A DNA stretch of 64,000 bases, taken from JAJXWB01 sp046349085 (GTDB taxonomy: Bacteria > Pseudomonadota > Alphaproteobacteria > Rhizobiales > Beijerinckiaceae). The stretch spans positions 186,001 to 250,000 of the forward strand of contig JAXMDA010000007.1 of assembly GCA_046349085.1 (NCBI GenBank). The letters run 5' to 3'. Positions 36,238 through 46,462 of the stretch are shown piece by piece. The notes beneath the pieces are model-generated. The model did no database searches. It was not told the origin of the DNA and saw only the letters and a list, made by a program, of their open reading frames with translations. Each line of letters opens with the position of its first letter. The first letter of the stretch is position 1. Both the position numbers and the translations under genes were made by a program.

Positions 36238-37464
36238 ATGACCGGCGCCCTCCGCCGCATTCGTGACGCAGACTGGCTCGACGCCCGGCGCGCCGTCGCC
36301 TATCCGCGCGTGCTCGGCGCGGTCACGCTGCTCGCGCTGCTCGCCATGCTGCTGACGGCCAATGGCGTCGTCGATTCCCGCGGCGAACCGCTCGGCGCGG
36401 ATTTCTCGAATTTCTGGTCGGCGTCGCAACTGGCGCTGCGGGGCGAACCCGCCGCCGTCTACGACATGGCCCGCCAATATGCGGTCCAGCAAGAGGCGTT
36501 CGGCGCGCAGACCGGCTTCTACCCGTTCTTCTACCCGCCGACCTATCTGCTGATCTGCTGGCCGCTGGCGGCTGCGCCCTATCTGGCCGCGCTGGCGATC
36601 TGGCTGGCCGTCGCCGGATACGCCTATCAGGCGGTCATCCGCCGCATCGGCGGGGCAAAGATCGGCCTTGTTCCCATCCTCGCCTTTCCTGCCGTCTTCG
36701 TCGCTGTCGGCCACGGCCAGAACGCGCTGCTGACGACGGCGATTCTCGGCGCGGCGGCGCTCGGCCTGGATCGTCGTCCGATCTGCGCCGGCGCGTTGCT
36801 GGGGCTGCTCGCCTTCAAGCCGCATCTTGCCGTCGTCGCGCCTGTCGCGCTGCTGGCGGCGGGACGCTGGCGCGCGCTGGCGGCGGCTGTCGTCACGGCC
36901 TGCGCGCTGGCGCTTCTCTCGCTCGCCGCCTTCGGTCTCGACTCCTGGAAGGCGTTCCTTGCCGCGGCGCCGGCTGCGAAAGCCGTGCTCGACGACAAGA
37001 TGATGGAGGTCGAGAAACTGCAGAGCGTCTTCGGCGCTGCGCGCCTGCTCGGCGCCGGCGCCGATCTCGCGTATGTCGCACAAGCCGCCGTCGCGCTGCC
37101 GGTTGTCGGCATTTTGCTTCTTCTCGCGCGAAACAAAACGCTGTCGGGCGAGGCCACAGGCGCGCTGGTCGCCACCGCCTCGGCGCTGACCAGCCCGTAC
37201 TTCCTTGACTACGACCTCGCGCTTCTGGCGATCCCGCTCGCATGGGCGACGGCGCAAGGACTGAAGGGCGGCTTCCTGCCCTGGGAGAAATCGGTCCTCG
37301 TATTCGCCTTCGCGCTCCCGGCCTTCTCGCGCGTCATCGCCTTTGCTTTCGGCGTTCCGCTTGGGCCGCTGGCGGTGGGGCTGCTGTTCTGGTGCGTGGC
37401 GCGCCGCGCGGCAATGACGTCGACTGAAGCCGACGTCGGCAATATCAGGCCGGTCTGCGCCTAG
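36238..37464 (+). CDS. GT87-family (DUF2029) membrane glycosyltransferase
   Basis: 408-residue polytopic inner-membrane protein with roughly ten hydrophobic helices. The early GADFSNFWSASQLALRGEPAAVYD block is the hallmark of the GT87/alpha-mannosyltransferase-like family, containing the conserved acidic residue after the first TM, and FFYPPTYLL is the second family block. These enzymes use polyprenyl-phosphate sugars on the periplasmic side; the acceptor is unknown. ATG 36238 follows GTGAGGAA. It overlaps the convergent DsbA-like gene by 4 nt at the 3' end. Confidence 0.85.
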   Translation: MTGALRRIRDADWLDARRAVAYPRVLGAVTLLALLAMLLTANGVVDSRGEPLGADFSNFWSASQLALRGEPAAVYDMARQYAVQQEAFGAQTGFYPFFYPPTYLLICWPLAAAPYLAALAIWLAVAGYAYQAVIRRIGGAKIGLVPILAFPAVFVAVGHGQNALLTTAILGAAALGLDRRPICAGALLGLLAFKPHLAVVAPVALLAAGRWRALAAAVVTACALALLSLAAFGLDSWKAFLAAAPAAKAVLDDKMMEVEKLQSVFGAARLLGAGADLAYVAQAAVALPVVGILLLLARNKTLSGEATGALVATASALTSPYFLDYDLALLAIPLAWATAQGLKGGFLPWEKSVLVFAFALPAFSRVIAFAFGVPLGPLAVGLLFWCVARRAAMTSTEADVGNIRPVCA

Positions 37465-38126
37465 GCGCGCGGCTCGTCGGCCTTTTCCAGCGCCTTGCCG
37501 ATCGCGCGCTTCAGCACGTCGGCCGGCTGCGCGCCCGGCAGGGCGAACTTGCCGTCGAGGATGAAGAAGGGAACGCCGGTCACGCCGATGTGTTGCGCAG
37601 ACGCGATCTCTTCGCGCACGCTCTCCTTGTCGGCGTCGCCGGCGAGCAGATCGGCGACGATTTTCGGATCCATCCCGCAATCGCGCGCGGCTTCGATCAG
37701 CACGGCGCGGTCGCCGATGTCTTTTCCGGCGATGAAGAAATCGTGGAACAGCCGCTCGACCACCGCATCCTGCGCGCCTGCCGACGCCGCCCAGCGGATG
37801 AGGCGATGCGCGTCGAGCGTGTTGGGCGAGCGCTCGATCGCCTCGAAGGCGAAGTCGAGCCCCGCCGCGTCCCCGGCCTGCTTCAGGCGCTGGTGGATTT
37901 CGTCGATGCGCGAACCGAACTTGCGCTGCATGTAGGCGCGCCGGTCGAGGCCTTCGGCGGGAATGGTCGGATCGAGCTGATAGGGCCGCCAGCGCACGTC
38001 CGCGTCGAGGTCGGGCAGGCCGGCGAGCGCGGCCTCGAGATTGCGCTTGCCGATGTAGCACCACGGACAGACGGCGTCGGACACGATGTCGATGGCGATG
38101 CGGCGGCGCTGCGTTTCGTCGGTCAT
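37461..38126 (-). CDS. DsbA-family oxidoreductase (FrnE-like)
   Basis: 221 residues. A thioredoxin fold with helical insertion carries the redox motif CPWC at residues 20-23 and the cis-Pro loop GVTGVPFFILDGKFALPGAQ. RWRPYQLDPTIPAEG is typical of the FrnE/2-hydroxychromene-2-carboxylate-isomerase-like branch. No signal peptide is present, so it is cytoplasmic, unlike true DsbA. FrnE of Deinococcus acts as a cytosolic disulfide isomerase in oxidative stress; the same role is possible here. ATG 38126 follows GGAGGG. Confidence 0.9.
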   Translation of the reverse strand: MTDETQRRRIAIDIVSDAVCPWCYIGKRNLEAALAGLPDLDADVRWRPYQLDPTIPAEGLDRRAYMQRKFGSRIDEIHQRLKQAGDAAGLDFAFEAIERSPNTLDAHRLIRWAASAGAQDAVVERLFHDFFIAGKDIGDRAVLIEAARDCGMDPKIVADLLAGDADKESVREEIASAQHIGVTGVPFFILDGKFALPGAQPADVLKRAIGKALEKADEPRA

Positions 38127-38141
38127 GTTTCCCTCCGCCTC

Positions 38142-38223
38142 TGTCATCCCGCGTAGCGGAGCGCCGGATGCCGGCCTATGCGTGTCGGGGTCCCGGATCG
38201 GCCTTCGGCCGTCCGGAATGACA
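38142..38223. repeat. Intergenic palindromic repeat, TGTCAT-ended
   Basis: The ends are near-perfect inverted copies (TGTCATCCC at 38142 and GGAATGACA ending at 38223), with nested GC-rich palindromes inside (GGATGCCGG and CGGCCTTCGGCCG). It resembles the REP-like elements dispersed in alphaproteobacterial genomes. It lies between the DsbA-like gene and the ANL-like gene. Confidence 0.7.
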
Positions 38224-38267
38224 GTTCATGTCTCTTTGTCGGACAATGTGCCGCCGAACCCGCCGTT

Positions 38268-39296
38268 TCAAGCGCCGGAAAGGGAAATCGTGATCCGGCC
38301 CTCGCCGTCGCTCGCAAGCAGCGCGACCGGGCACGCGGCGCCGATCGCGGGCTGCGGCGCCGCCCCGTCGCGCGTCGAAAGCGACAGGCTTTCGAGCCGC
38401 GCCGGCGCAATCAGTCCGGCCGCGGCGAGATCGGCGGCGACGGCTTCCGGCGCGATCAGGTGACAGGGGCCGGCCGCCTCCAGCGTCGCGACGAAGCTCT
38501 CCGCCTCGAACGGCCCGAACCAGGTGAGCGGCGCGCCGACCAGAAGCGCGGCGACTGGGCCGGTGGCGAGCCCGGCGAGGCTGGCGGGCGACAGCGTCGA
38601 GAGAATTGGCCGTTCGGCGTTGAGCCGAAGGCGCGACGCGAAATTGAGGGCGATGGCGACGATCTCGGATTGCGAGACGAAAATTGCGCGCGGCGCCTTC
38701 TGCTCGGGCGCCAGCACGAGGCCGATGCGCGGCGGCGCGGCAGGCTTTGCGCCGAATGCATCCGCGGCGACCGGATCGCGCAACCCCGCAGGCGAAAAAT
38801 CGACGGCCCCGTCGCATTCGCCGGGTCCGAGCGAGCCGAGCAGCCGCACGCCCGGCGCCGTGGCGGCAATTTCGAGCATGGCCTTTTCGGCGTCGAACGC
38901 GCCGAAGCGCGTCGGGCCGATCACGGCGGCCGCGCCCGTCGATTGCGCCAGAAACGCCAGCGTGGCCGGCGAAAGATGCGGCGGCGCGACGACAGGTTCG
39001 AGGCCCGCGCCGATCGCGCCGAGGATCGCCACCGCGACGCTGATGCGCGCGGCGCCGAGGATCAGCACGCGCTCGCCCGGAAGCAATCCGCAGGCGCGCG
39101 CATGGGCGCTGAAGGCCAGCGTCAGCCGGTCGAACTCGCCGTAAGTCGCCGGCGTGGGCGACGCGCCGGGTCCCGTCTCGAGGATTGCGACGCGATCTGC
39201 GCGCAGGCGCGCCGCGCCGCGCGCCACCGTATCGAGCCCGAACGCCGCCAGCGGATGGTCGCTGCCGATGTGCATCGCGTCGGGCGCAGCGCTCAT
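38268..39296 (-). CDS. Degenerate ANL (acyl-CoA synthetase-like) N-terminal-domain protein
   Basis: 342 residues, against about 500 or more for active acyl-CoA or aryl-CoA ligases. Segments such as TYGEFDRLTLAFSAHARACG, PGERVLILGAARISVAVAILGA and GLEPVVAPPHL follow the ANL N-domain order. The ATP P-loop (usually S/T-G-T/S-T-G-x-P-K-G) is replaced by APEQKAPRAIFVS, and the C-terminal lid domain with its catalytic Lys is absent. It is therefore probably not a ligase. Its start overlaps the stop of the upstream peptide-binding protein gene by 4 nt (ATGA), indicating coupled translation. The function is unknown; a binding or scaffold role is conceivable. Confidence 0.7.
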   Translation of the reverse strand: MSAAPDAMHIGSDHPLAAFGLDTVARGAARLRADRVAILETGPGASPTPATYGEFDRLTLAFSAHARACGLLPGERVLILGAARISVAVAILGAIGAGLEPVVAPPHLSPATLAFLAQSTGAAAVIGPTRFGAFDAEKAMLEIAATAPGVRLLGSLGPGECDGAVDFSPAGLRDPVAADAFGAKPAAPPRIGLVLAPEQKAPRAIFVSQSEIVAIALNFASRLRLNAERPILSTLSPASLAGLATGPVAALLVGAPLTWFGPFEAESFVATLEAAGPCHLIAPEAVAADLAAAGLIAPARLESLSLSTRDGAAPQPAIGAACPVALLASDGEGRITISLSGA

Positions 39297-41143
39297 GCGT
39301 ACACGCTCCACCAGGTGTCGAGCGTCGCGGCGAACAGCGGCGCGGCCCAGCGCGGCAGCCTTTCGGGACGTTCGATTCTCGTCCAGTGCGCGTCCCACTG
39401 ATAGACCGTGTGAAACAGGGGCACGATGTAGAAGCCCGACAGCAGCACGCGATCGTAGGCGCGTACGGCGGTGACGAATTCTTCGCGCGTATGGGCGGCG
39501 AGCATGGCGGCGATCAGCGCGTCGATTGCCGGCGACGAGGCGCCGGAGAGATTGAAGGAGGCTTCCTGCGAGGCGCTGGCCGAGCCCCAGCGCATGCGCT
39601 GTTCGTTGCCGGGGGAGGCGGAGGCGACCCATGTGCCGAGCATCATGTCGAAATCGAAGCGTTGCCGCCGTCGCTGGTATTGCACCTCGTCCACGGTGCG
39701 CACGCGCGCGTTGACGCCGATGCGCCGCAGCGACGAGGCGTAGTTGAGCGCAAGCCGCTCCTGGTTGCGGTCGGCGACCATGATCTCGAACTCGAAATCC
39801 TCGTCGCCCTTCTCCAGCACGCCGCGATTGAGCTTCCAGCCGGCCTGGGCAAGCAGGTCGAGCGCCGTGCGCGCCTGATTGCGGTCGCGGCCGGACCCGT
39901 CGGCGACATAGGGGCGCCAACGCCCTTCCATGATGTCGGCGCGGACGGCGCCGCCATAAGGCGCAAGCAGCGCGCGCTCCTCCGCGCTTGCAGGCTTTCC
40001 CGTCGAGGCGAGGTCGGAATTGTCGAAATAGCTGATCGTGCGCGTGTAGAGATCGTCGAACAGATTGTGATTGACCCATTCGAAGTCGAACATGATCGCG
40101 AGCGCCTCGCGCACCCGCACGTCCTTGAACAACGGACGGCGCGTATTGAAGGCGAAGCCTTCCATGCCGCGCGGCGTGCCGACGCGCAGTTCTTCCTTCT
40201 TCACGCGGCCGTCGCGCACGGCCGGGAAATTGTAGCCGGTCTTCCAGCGGGTCGGATTGCCTTCGATGCGATAGTCGACGAGTCCCGCCTTGAAGCTCTC
40301 GAACATCGAGTTGGCGTCGCGGTAATAGCTGATGACGATCTCGTCGAAATTATACAGGCCGCGGCAGGCCGGGAGGTCGCGGCCCCAATAATCGGGGTTG
40401 CGCCTGAGCATGACTTCCTCGCCGGCCTTGATCGACGCGATGCTGTAAGGCCCGGAGCCGACGGGAACGGCAAGCGAGGAATCCGGGAAGCGCTCGACGT
40501 CCGTCTTGTGTCGCGGCAGGACCGGCATGAGGGCGAGCGTCAGCGGCAATTCGCGGTCGTTGGCGCCCGTCAGGTCGTAGCGCACCGTCCAGTCGTCGAC
40601 TGCGACGATGGACCGCACGAGGCCGTAGGCGATGCGCTGCTGCGGCCGCCCGCGCGTCTTCAGGAGATCGAAGGTGAAGAGAATGTCGGCCGCGGTGATC
40701 GGCGTGCCGTCGGAGAATTGCGCGCGGCGGTCGAGACGGAACGTAACGTAGCTGCGATCCTCGTCGGTCTCGATGGACTGGGCGATCAGGCCATAGAGCG
40801 TGAAGGGCTCGTCGAGCGAGCGCGTCATCAGCGTCTGAAAGACGTTTCCGCTCAGCCCCTGCGCCGCCGAGCCCGCGCGCAGGTTGAACGGATTGAGGCC
40901 GTCGAACGTGCCCTGAAAGGCGATGGACAGGCGCCCGCCCTTGCGCGCCGAAGGGTTCACATAGGGGAAATGCGGGAAGTCCGCAGGCAGCGCGGGCGCG
41001 CCATGCATCGCTATGCCATGCGAGATCCGACCTTTGTCCTCGGCCTGCGCGCCGCGCGCCAGGACCGCCGGCGCGGCGACCAGCGCGCCGATCGCGGCGC
41101 GCCGCGACAGGCCGGCGGCCGGCCGAATCGTTTGAGTCGTCAT
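39293..41143 (-). CDS. Family 5 extracellular solute-binding protein (YejA-like)
   Basis: 616 residues. A Tat signal (LSRRAAIGALVAAPAVLARGAQA) is followed by a complete SBP_bac_5 fold: GGRLSIAFQGTFDGLNPF, QFSDGTPITAADILFTFDLLK, VGSGPYSIASIKAGEEVMLRRNPDYWG and FDFEWVNHNLF. Length and motifs fit the YejA branch, which binds oligopeptides in the periplasm for ABC import. No permease or ATPase genes follow; the next gene is the truncated ANL-like protein, coupled by a 4-nt overlap. It must use a transporter encoded elsewhere, or act as a solitary receptor. Confidence 0.9.
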   Translation of the reverse strand: MTTQTIRPAAGLSRRAAIGALVAAPAVLARGAQAEDKGRISHGIAMHGAPALPADFPHFPYVNPSARKGGRLSIAFQGTFDGLNPFNLRAGSAAQGLSGNVFQTLMTRSLDEPFTLYGLIAQSIETDEDRSYVTFRLDRRAQFSDGTPITAADILFTFDLLKTRGRPQQRIAYGLVRSIVAVDDWTVRYDLTGANDRELPLTLALMPVLPRHKTDVERFPDSSLAVPVGSGPYSIASIKAGEEVMLRRNPDYWGRDLPACRGLYNFDEIVISYYRDANSMFESFKAGLVDYRIEGNPTRWKTGYNFPAVRDGRVKKEELRVGTPRGMEGFAFNTRRPLFKDVRVREALAIMFDFEWVNHNLFDDLYTRTISYFDNSDLASTGKPASAEERALLAPYGGAVRADIMEGRWRPYVADGSGRDRNQARTALDLLAQAGWKLNRGVLEKGDEDFEFEIMVADRNQERLALNYASSLRRIGVNARVRTVDEVQYQRRRQRFDFDMMLGTWVASASPGNEQRMRWGSASASQEASFNLSGASSPAIDALIAAMLAAHTREEFVTAVRAYDRVLLSGFYIVPLFHTVYQWDAHWTRIERPERLPRWAAPLFAATLDTWWSVYA

Positions 41144-41296
41144 CGCCGCAGTCTAGGCGAGCCGGGGGGCGGCGTCAGCGCGCGCAATGCCTGTAACTCG
41201 GCGCTGGCCTTGCGGGACCAAAGCGAGTATGAGGGCGCCGTCACTATGTCGCCGCAATCGAGGGTGATGAGCGCGGGGGCGCTTCGAAGCGGGGTA

Positions 41297-41313
41297 AGCG
41301 GGCCAGGCCCGCT
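41297..41313. other. Perfect 8-bp inverted repeat upstream of ialB
   Basis: AGCGGGCC (41297-41304) and GGCCCGCT (41306-41313) flank a single A, about 75 nt upstream of the ialB start. It has no T-tract. It could be an operator or a hairpin in the leader. Confidence 0.35.
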
Positions 41314-41387
41314 CTGACCGAGGCTCCTCGTGTTCGAGTTCTCCAGAGCGCGGGCGCCCGCACGGAATTCACTGAAAGGGTAGTTGC

Positions 41388-42146
41388 ATGCCGTCCAAAA
41401 CGAAGCTTTTCGGCGCGGCTGTCGTCGCCGGGACGATCGCTTTCGCCGGGAGCGCTTTCGCTCAGGCGCAGAAGCCGGCCGCCAAGCCGGCGGCGAAGCC
41501 GGCCGCGCCCGCGCAGAGCCAGCCGCAGGGCGGCGCTCCGGCCGGCGGTCAGCCGCAGGGCCCGATGGTCGTCGATCTGCACTCCGCGCAGGCCGATTGG
41601 ACCAAGGTCTGCGGCAAGGATCAGGCTGCCGGAAAGGAAGTCTGCTACACCACGCGCGACTTCGGCACGCAGTCCGATCAACCGCCGGTGCTCGCGGTCG
41701 CCGTCTATGACGTGAAGGGCGAAGAGAGCAAGATCGTCCGCTTCCTGATGCCGATCGGCCTGATGCTGCGTCCGGGCTTCCGCTTCACGGTCGACAAGGG
41801 CGCGACCATGGAAGGCGCGTTCGAAATCTGCTTCCCGAACGGCTGCTTCGCGGAATCCAAGGTCAAGCAGGCGACCGTCGACGCCATGAAGAAGGGCACG
41901 GCGCTGAACGTGCAGGTGCGCAACGGCGTCGGCGCGGAAGTCGCCTTCAACGTGCCGCTCGAAGGTTTCGGCAAGGCCTACGACGGCCCGGCGATCGACC
42001 CGAAGGTGCTGGAAGAGCAGCAGAAGAAGCTGCAGGAGCAGCTCCAGAAGAAGGCCGAGGAAGAGCGCAAGAAGCTCGAGTCGCAAGGTGGCGCGGCCGC
42101 TCCGGGCGGCGCGGCTCCGGCGGCCCCGGCTGCGCCGAAGCAGTAA
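41388..42146 (+). CDS. IalB-like (invasion-associated locus B) secreted protein
   Basis: 252 residues. A signal peptide (MPSKTKLFGAAVVAGTIAFAGSAFAQAQ) is followed by an Ala/Pro/Lys/Gln-rich linker to about residue 65, then the IalB domain with four Cys (KVCG, EVCY, EICF and NGCF), probably as two disulfides. A charged coiled-coil (EEQQKKLQEQLQKKAEEERKKLE) and an Ala/Pro tail end the protein. IalB was named for erythrocyte invasion in Bartonella, but it is widespread in free-living Rhizobiales, where the function is unknown. ATG 41388 is used. A strong terminator follows 24 nt after the stop. Confidence 0.9.
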   Translation: MPSKTKLFGAAVVAGTIAFAGSAFAQAQKPAAKPAAKPAAPAQSQPQGGAPAGGQPQGPMVVDLHSAQADWTKVCGKDQAAGKEVCYTTRDFGTQSDQPPVLAVAVYDVKGEESKIVRFLMPIGLMLRPGFRFTVDKGATMEGAFEICFPNGCFAESKVKQATVDAMKKGTALNVQVRNGVGAEVAFNVPLEGFGKAYDGPAIDPKVLEEQQKKLQEQLQKKAEEERKKLESQGGAAAPGGAAPAAPAAPKQ

Positions 42147-42170
42147 GCTTCAGGCTCCGGAAACACGAAA

Positions 42171-42201
42171 GGCGCGGGCTGTTCCCGCGCCTTTTTGTTT
42201 T
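42171..42201 (+). terminator. Rho-independent terminator of ialB
   Basis: The stem GGCGCGGG (42171-42178) pairs with CCCGCGCC (42184-42191) across a 5-nt loop and is followed by TTTTTGTTTT. A textbook intrinsic terminator. Confidence 0.95.
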
Positions 42202-42215
42202 GGTCGATCGCTAGG

Positions 42216-42554
42216 TCAGTGCTGCCGGCCGGGTTTGAGGCGGTAGTCGCCGGCATCGGTGCGCACGAAAATTTCGTCGACCTGCGGGTGGCGCACCGGC
42301 TCTCCGGAATTGTCCGGCAGCAGATTCTGTTCGGAGACGTAAGCGACGTACTCTGTCTCGGCGTTTTCCGCGAACAGGTGATAGAAGGGCTGGTCCTTGC
42401 GCGGCCGTACTTCTTCGGGGATGGCGAGCCACCATTCCTCGGTGTTCGCGAAGACGGGATCGACGTCGTAGATCACTCCGCGAAACGGGTAGCGGCGGTG
42501 CTTGACCACCTGGCCGATCCCGAATTTCGCTATCCGCTCCCGATCGCTACCCAT
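42216..42554 (-). CDS. hspQ: HspQ / hemimethylated-DNA-binding-domain protein
   Basis: 112 residues from ATG 42554 (TTG 42575 would add 7). The HspQ/YccV fold is clear: KFGIGQVVKHRRYPFRGVIYDVDPVF near the start, then WWLAIPEEVRPRKDQPFYHLFAENAETEYVAYVSEQNLLPD. Family members bind DnaA or hemimethylated DNA in E. coli and enhance Lon proteolysis of specific substrates. It stands alone on the minus strand, convergent with ialB. Confidence 0.92.
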   Translation of the reverse strand: MGSDRERIAKFGIGQVVKHRRYPFRGVIYDVDPVFANTEEWWLAIPEEVRPRKDQPFYHLFAENAETEYVAYVSEQNLLPDNSGEPVRHPQVDEIFVRTDAGDYRLKPGRQH

Positions 42555-42653
42555 GTCGCAGGCGTCCAGCCTCAATCAGAGCCGTTGCCGGCTTCTTGAG
42601 TTAGTGCTGGCCCTTAACCGTGTCAATTCCGCGGCATAGGCGCGCCCGACGCC

Positions 42654-43694
42654 TCAAAAACCGTAGAGCGCCTTGTATTCGGCGTCCTTGGCGGCGACCT
42701 GCCTGGCTAGGTCGACGATGACCTTGGCCTGCTTCCAGGTGGCGTCGTCCTGCATCTTGCCGTCGATCATCACCACGCCCGAGCCGTCCGGCATGGCTTC
42801 GAGAATGCGCTTGGCGAAGGCGACCTCTTTCGCGTCCGGCGAGAACACGCGCTTGGCGATCGCCACCTGCGAAGGGTGCAGCGACCAGGCGCCGGCGCAG
42901 CCCATGAGGAAGGCGTTGCGGAACTGCACTTCGCAGGCCGCCTCGTCGGCAATGTCGCCGAACGGCCCGTAGAAGCTCTTGATGCCCGCCGACTGGCAGG
43001 CGTCGACCATCTTGGCGATCGTGTAATGCCAGAGGTCCTGCTGCACGCTTGTGCGACTCTGGCCTTCGACGGGATCCGAGATCACCTTGTATTCCGGATG
43101 GCCGCCGCCGACGCGCGTCGTCTTCATCGCGCGCGAGGCCGCGAGGTCCGCAGGCCCCAGGCTCATGCCGTGCATGCGCGGCGAGGCGAGCGCGATCTGC
43201 TCCACGTTCTTCACGCCTTCCGCCGTCTCGAGGATGGCGTGGATGAGGATCGGCTTCGCGACATTATGGCGGGCTTCCAGTTGCGCGAGCAACTGGTCGA
43301 GATAATGGATGTCCCAGGGACCCTCGACCTTCGGCAGCATGACAACGTCGAGCTTGTCGCCGATCGCCGCGACGATCTCGGAAATGTCGTCGAGCGCCCA
43401 GGGCGAGTTCAGGCAATTGACGCGCGTCCACAGGCCGGTGTCGCCGAAGTCGAATTTCTGGCCCATCTCGATGAAGCCCTTGCGCGCCGCTTCCTTGGCG
43501 TCGGCGGGAATGGCGTCTTCGAGATTGCCGAGGATCACATCCACCGTCTTGGCCATGTCGCCGGCCTTGGCGCGCACCTTTTCCAGATGCGCCGGCACGA
43601 AATGGATCATGCGCTCCACGCGCACGGGCAGGTCGCGATAGGGCGCGGGAGCGCCGATGGCGAGCGGCTCGTAGAACTTGCGCGGGGTCTTCAT
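42654..43694 (-). CDS. HpcH/HpaI aldolase/citrate-lyase family protein (malyl-CoA lyase-like)
   Basis: 346 residues, slightly longer than the usual CitE/Mcl. It has the TIM-barrel blocks NLEDAIPADAKEAARKGF (Mg-binding acid), WTRVNCLNSPWALDDI, VVMLPKVEGPWDI, HAILETAEGVKNVEQI (acidic metal ligand) and GCAGAWSLHPSQVAIAKRVF, the last being the malyl-CoA/beta-methylmalyl-CoA lyase signature. It would cleave a malyl-CoA-type thioester into acetyl- or propionyl-CoA plus glyoxylate, or a close analogue. It follows the hydratase-like gene by 70 nt on the same strand, in a minus-strand catabolic block. The exact substrate is not resolved. Confidence 0.88.
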   Translation of the reverse strand: MKTPRKFYEPLAIGAPAPYRDLPVRVERMIHFVPAHLEKVRAKAGDMAKTVDVILGNLEDAIPADAKEAARKGFIEMGQKFDFGDTGLWTRVNCLNSPWALDDISEIVAAIGDKLDVVMLPKVEGPWDIHYLDQLLAQLEARHNVAKPILIHAILETAEGVKNVEQIALASPRMHGMSLGPADLAASRAMKTTRVGGGHPEYKVISDPVEGQSRTSVQQDLWHYTIAKMVDACQSAGIKSFYGPFGDIADEAACEVQFRNAFLMGCAGAWSLHPSQVAIAKRVFSPDAKEVAFAKRILEAMPDGSGVVMIDGKMQDDATWKQAKVIVDLARQVAAKDAEYKALYGF

Positions 43695-43764
43695 CAGCGT
43701 GGGCTCCGGTGGATGCTTCGCCGCGCAATAGAACCAAACAGTCCCCGAGGCAACCGGGCGGGCG

Positions 43765-44552
43765 TCAACGCGGAAAGCGGACCGTAACCACGCCGATCTC
43801 CCCGAGATCGCCGGTCACGACGTCGCCCGGCTCGATTTCCAGGGGAATGACGCAGGTGCCGGTCGTGACCGTCTGGCCGGCGGCGAGCGTCACGCCGACT
43901 CCAGACAATTCGTTGGCGAGCCAGGCGAGCGCGACGCGCGGATCGCCGAGGCAGTTCGAGCCGATTCCGTCGCGTTCGTAGCGGCCTTCGACGATGCCGC
44001 GCACGCGATGGGCGGCAAGATCGATGGCGCGCCAGTCGGCCGTCGTCGCATGGCCGCAGACGAACCAATGCGCGCAGGCGTTGTCCGCGATCAGTTGCGG
44101 CCCGCCCGCCGTGACGAAATCGACGTAGCGGGAATCCGGAATCTCGATGCCGACATGCAGCGAGCCGACGGCGTCGAGAACTTCATCCACGCAATAGTCT
44201 CGCGCCCGCGGCGCCAGATCGCGCGAAAAACGGAAGGCGAATTCGACCTCCGCCACCTTCATGCGATTGGCGCCGGCCGGAACGGTCGCGCCGGGCGCGA
44301 GCACGCGCTCGGCGAAGATGCGGCCGGCGAGCGGCCCGTCGACGCCGATATGCGCCTGGCCGGCCGTGCTGGTCGCCGCGATCTTCCAGCCCCACAGCGG
44401 CGCGCTGAAACGCTTCTCGAGAAGCGCTTGCACGGCATAGCCTTCCGCGCGCGATTGCGGGCGAATGGCGTCGGGCAGGGCGTCGATGACCTCGCCCTTC
44501 ATCCAGGTATCGTAGAGCAGGTCGCTCGCCTGCCGGCGTGCTGCATCGTCCA

Positions 44553-44553
<1 letters not shown>
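43765..44553 (-). CDS. 2-keto-4-pentenoate hydratase-like protein (FAH superfamily)
   Basis: 262 residues. Family blocks include the N-terminal LYDTWMKGEVIDAL, GWKIAATSTAGQAHIGVDGPLAGRIF, the metal-binding VAEVEFAFRFSRDL, and the C-terminal LAAGQTVTTGTCVIPLEIEPGDVVTGDLGEIGVVTVRF. The family adds water to vinyl-2-oxo acids or decarboxylates related acids in meta-cleavage and similar degradation pathways. Its start overlaps the stop of the Baeyer-Villiger monooxygenase (TGATG), so the two are translationally coupled and probably act in one pathway. Confidence 0.88.
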
Positions 44554-46364
<1,811 letters not shown>

Positions 46365-46387
46365 CAGCGTTTCCGTCTGGATTATTG

Positions 46388-46411
46388 TTGTCGGATAGTC
46401 CGGTCGGACAA
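46388..46411. promoter_or_regulatory. Palindromic operator candidate between divergent genes
   Basis: A 24-bp interrupted dyad has outer half-sites TTGTC (46388-46392) and GACAA (46407-46411), with nested inner repeats CGGA-TAG-TCCG and TCCG-GT-CGGA. The CGGA/TCCG pattern is typical of TetR-family operators. It lies 23 nt from the monooxygenase start and 51 nt from the methyltransferase start, so it could control both. No regulator gene is adjacent. Confidence 0.55.
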
Positions 46412-46462
46412 TCTAACCCCATCCGCAGGGGCGCGAAAAGGCCGGCGCATCGGGAGGGCGGC

